Assembly: GCA_936432065.2 (NCBI GenBank) | Contig: OW386292.2 | Span: 14,786,918 to 14,850,917 of the forward strand | Origin: Rutpela maculata | Lineage: Eukaryota; Arthropoda; Insecta; Coleoptera; Cerambycidae | Direction of reading: 5' to 3' | Length of the DNA: 64,000 nt | Part shown: positions 63,548-64,000 of the stretch, in pieces | How positions within the stretch are numbered: the stretch's first letter is position 1 | How the letters are laid out: each line of letters opens with the position of its first letter | Made by a program: the position numbers and the translations under genes | The notes under the pieces: generated by a model | Databases searched by the model: none | Seen by the model: the letters and a program-made list of their open reading frames with translations, nothing else | Told to the model about the DNA's origin: nothing

Positions 63548-64000
63548 ACTGGCATAATGATATAACTATTGATGGGTCGACAATATTCCCATCTCATCAA
63601 CAAACTGCCAACATGTATAAAAAAATTTACAAAATCTTTAAGTGGAACATATAACTATGCGAAATTTATAGAGAAATCATAGAGCAAAAAGCCTAATGAC
63701 GTAGACAGAAGATATGTCATTAATAAAGGTATTTTTTTTTTCATTTGTCTTGAAGGACCCAAGAGCTATAGCTTTTAAAATGTTGTTATGAGCCACTTAT
63801 GCCAAACACGATTATCTAATACCATTGAACTAGTGTCAATATACAGGTAAATTTTGATAGTTCCTAAATTAACCTGTTTTTTGTCTAGAGTTTCGTAAAT
63901 TTTACACTGACGATTCAACAATTAGCAAAATAATAAAGCAAGCCATGTTCGGTATCTCGTTGGTGGACACAAAATAAGAAACGAAGAGATAAAGAATCAC
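63548..64000 (-). promoter_or_regulatory. Presumed 5' flank of gene 2
   Basis: No coding sequence is seen. On the minus strand CTCTATAAATTTCG (TATAAA at 63670-63665) lies about 118 bases upstream of the ATG and could be a TATA box giving a leader of roughly 90 nt. This is a weak call, because A/T-rich DNA offers many such sites. Confidence 0.25.

Overview
This is eukaryotic, very probably insect, nuclear DNA. It is strongly A/T-rich and packed with inverted-repeat (foldback) elements. It also holds Tc1-, hAT-, LINE- and Penelope-type remnants and tRNA-derived SINEs. Coding sequence occurs as short exons with GT-AG introns. There is no rRNA, no functional tRNA gene, no CRISPR array and no operon. 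A beetle or other insect with an expanded genome would fit, but nothing here fixes the species.

Two host genes are supported. (1) On the plus strand, 27198-27546 is the last coding exon of a gene whose other exons are not recognisable here. It encodes 115 residues of an acidic tail with two tyrosine motifs, LVYAEL and TEYAEI. (2) On the minus strand, a complete nine-exon gene runs from an ATG at 63547 to a TGA at 35329. All eight splice junctions agree in phase, and the nine exons add up to 2,730 nt, or 909 residues. The protein has an acidic N-terminus followed by three diverged copies of one domain of about 200 residues. Each copy has a W...GxxxY block and later an FD-x-x-G-like block. The layout resembles the tegument-type (UL36/M48-like) ubiquitin-protease fold, but the expected catalytic His is Phe, Tyr or Ala in the three copies, and the Cys position in copy 3 is Thr (GRQT). 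I read it as a tandem pseudoprotease.

Layout: 0-27 kb is intergenic sequence, or introns of gene 1. It holds nested foldbacks (0.64-1.33, 1.95-4.84, 5.0-7.1, 10.3-12.2, 13.9-14.3, 14.5-16.6, 18.7-22.6 and 25.0-26.1 kb), a small LTR element with a 5-bp target duplication (14.96-16.27 kb), and LINE debris (17.1 kb). 27.2-27.5 kb is the gene 1 terminal exon. 28-35 kb lies between the genes: a head-to-head repeat pair with a nested element that has an AATT target duplication, a foldback, and an hAT-type MITE with an 8-bp duplication. 35.3-63.5 kb is gene 2, whose exons cover under a tenth of the span. Its introns carry a 3.5-kb TIR element, a Tc1 fragment, a second hAT-type MITE, GC-rich minisatellite units, 1-kb-scale repeat arms around a Penelope-like fragment, a compound SINE, a LINE 3' end, an RTE-like tail and a transposon-borne CXC-type ORF. 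63.5-64.0 kb is the presumed promoter side of gene 2.

All calls are from reading the sequence. Family assignments rest on motifs and internal comparison, not on searches.
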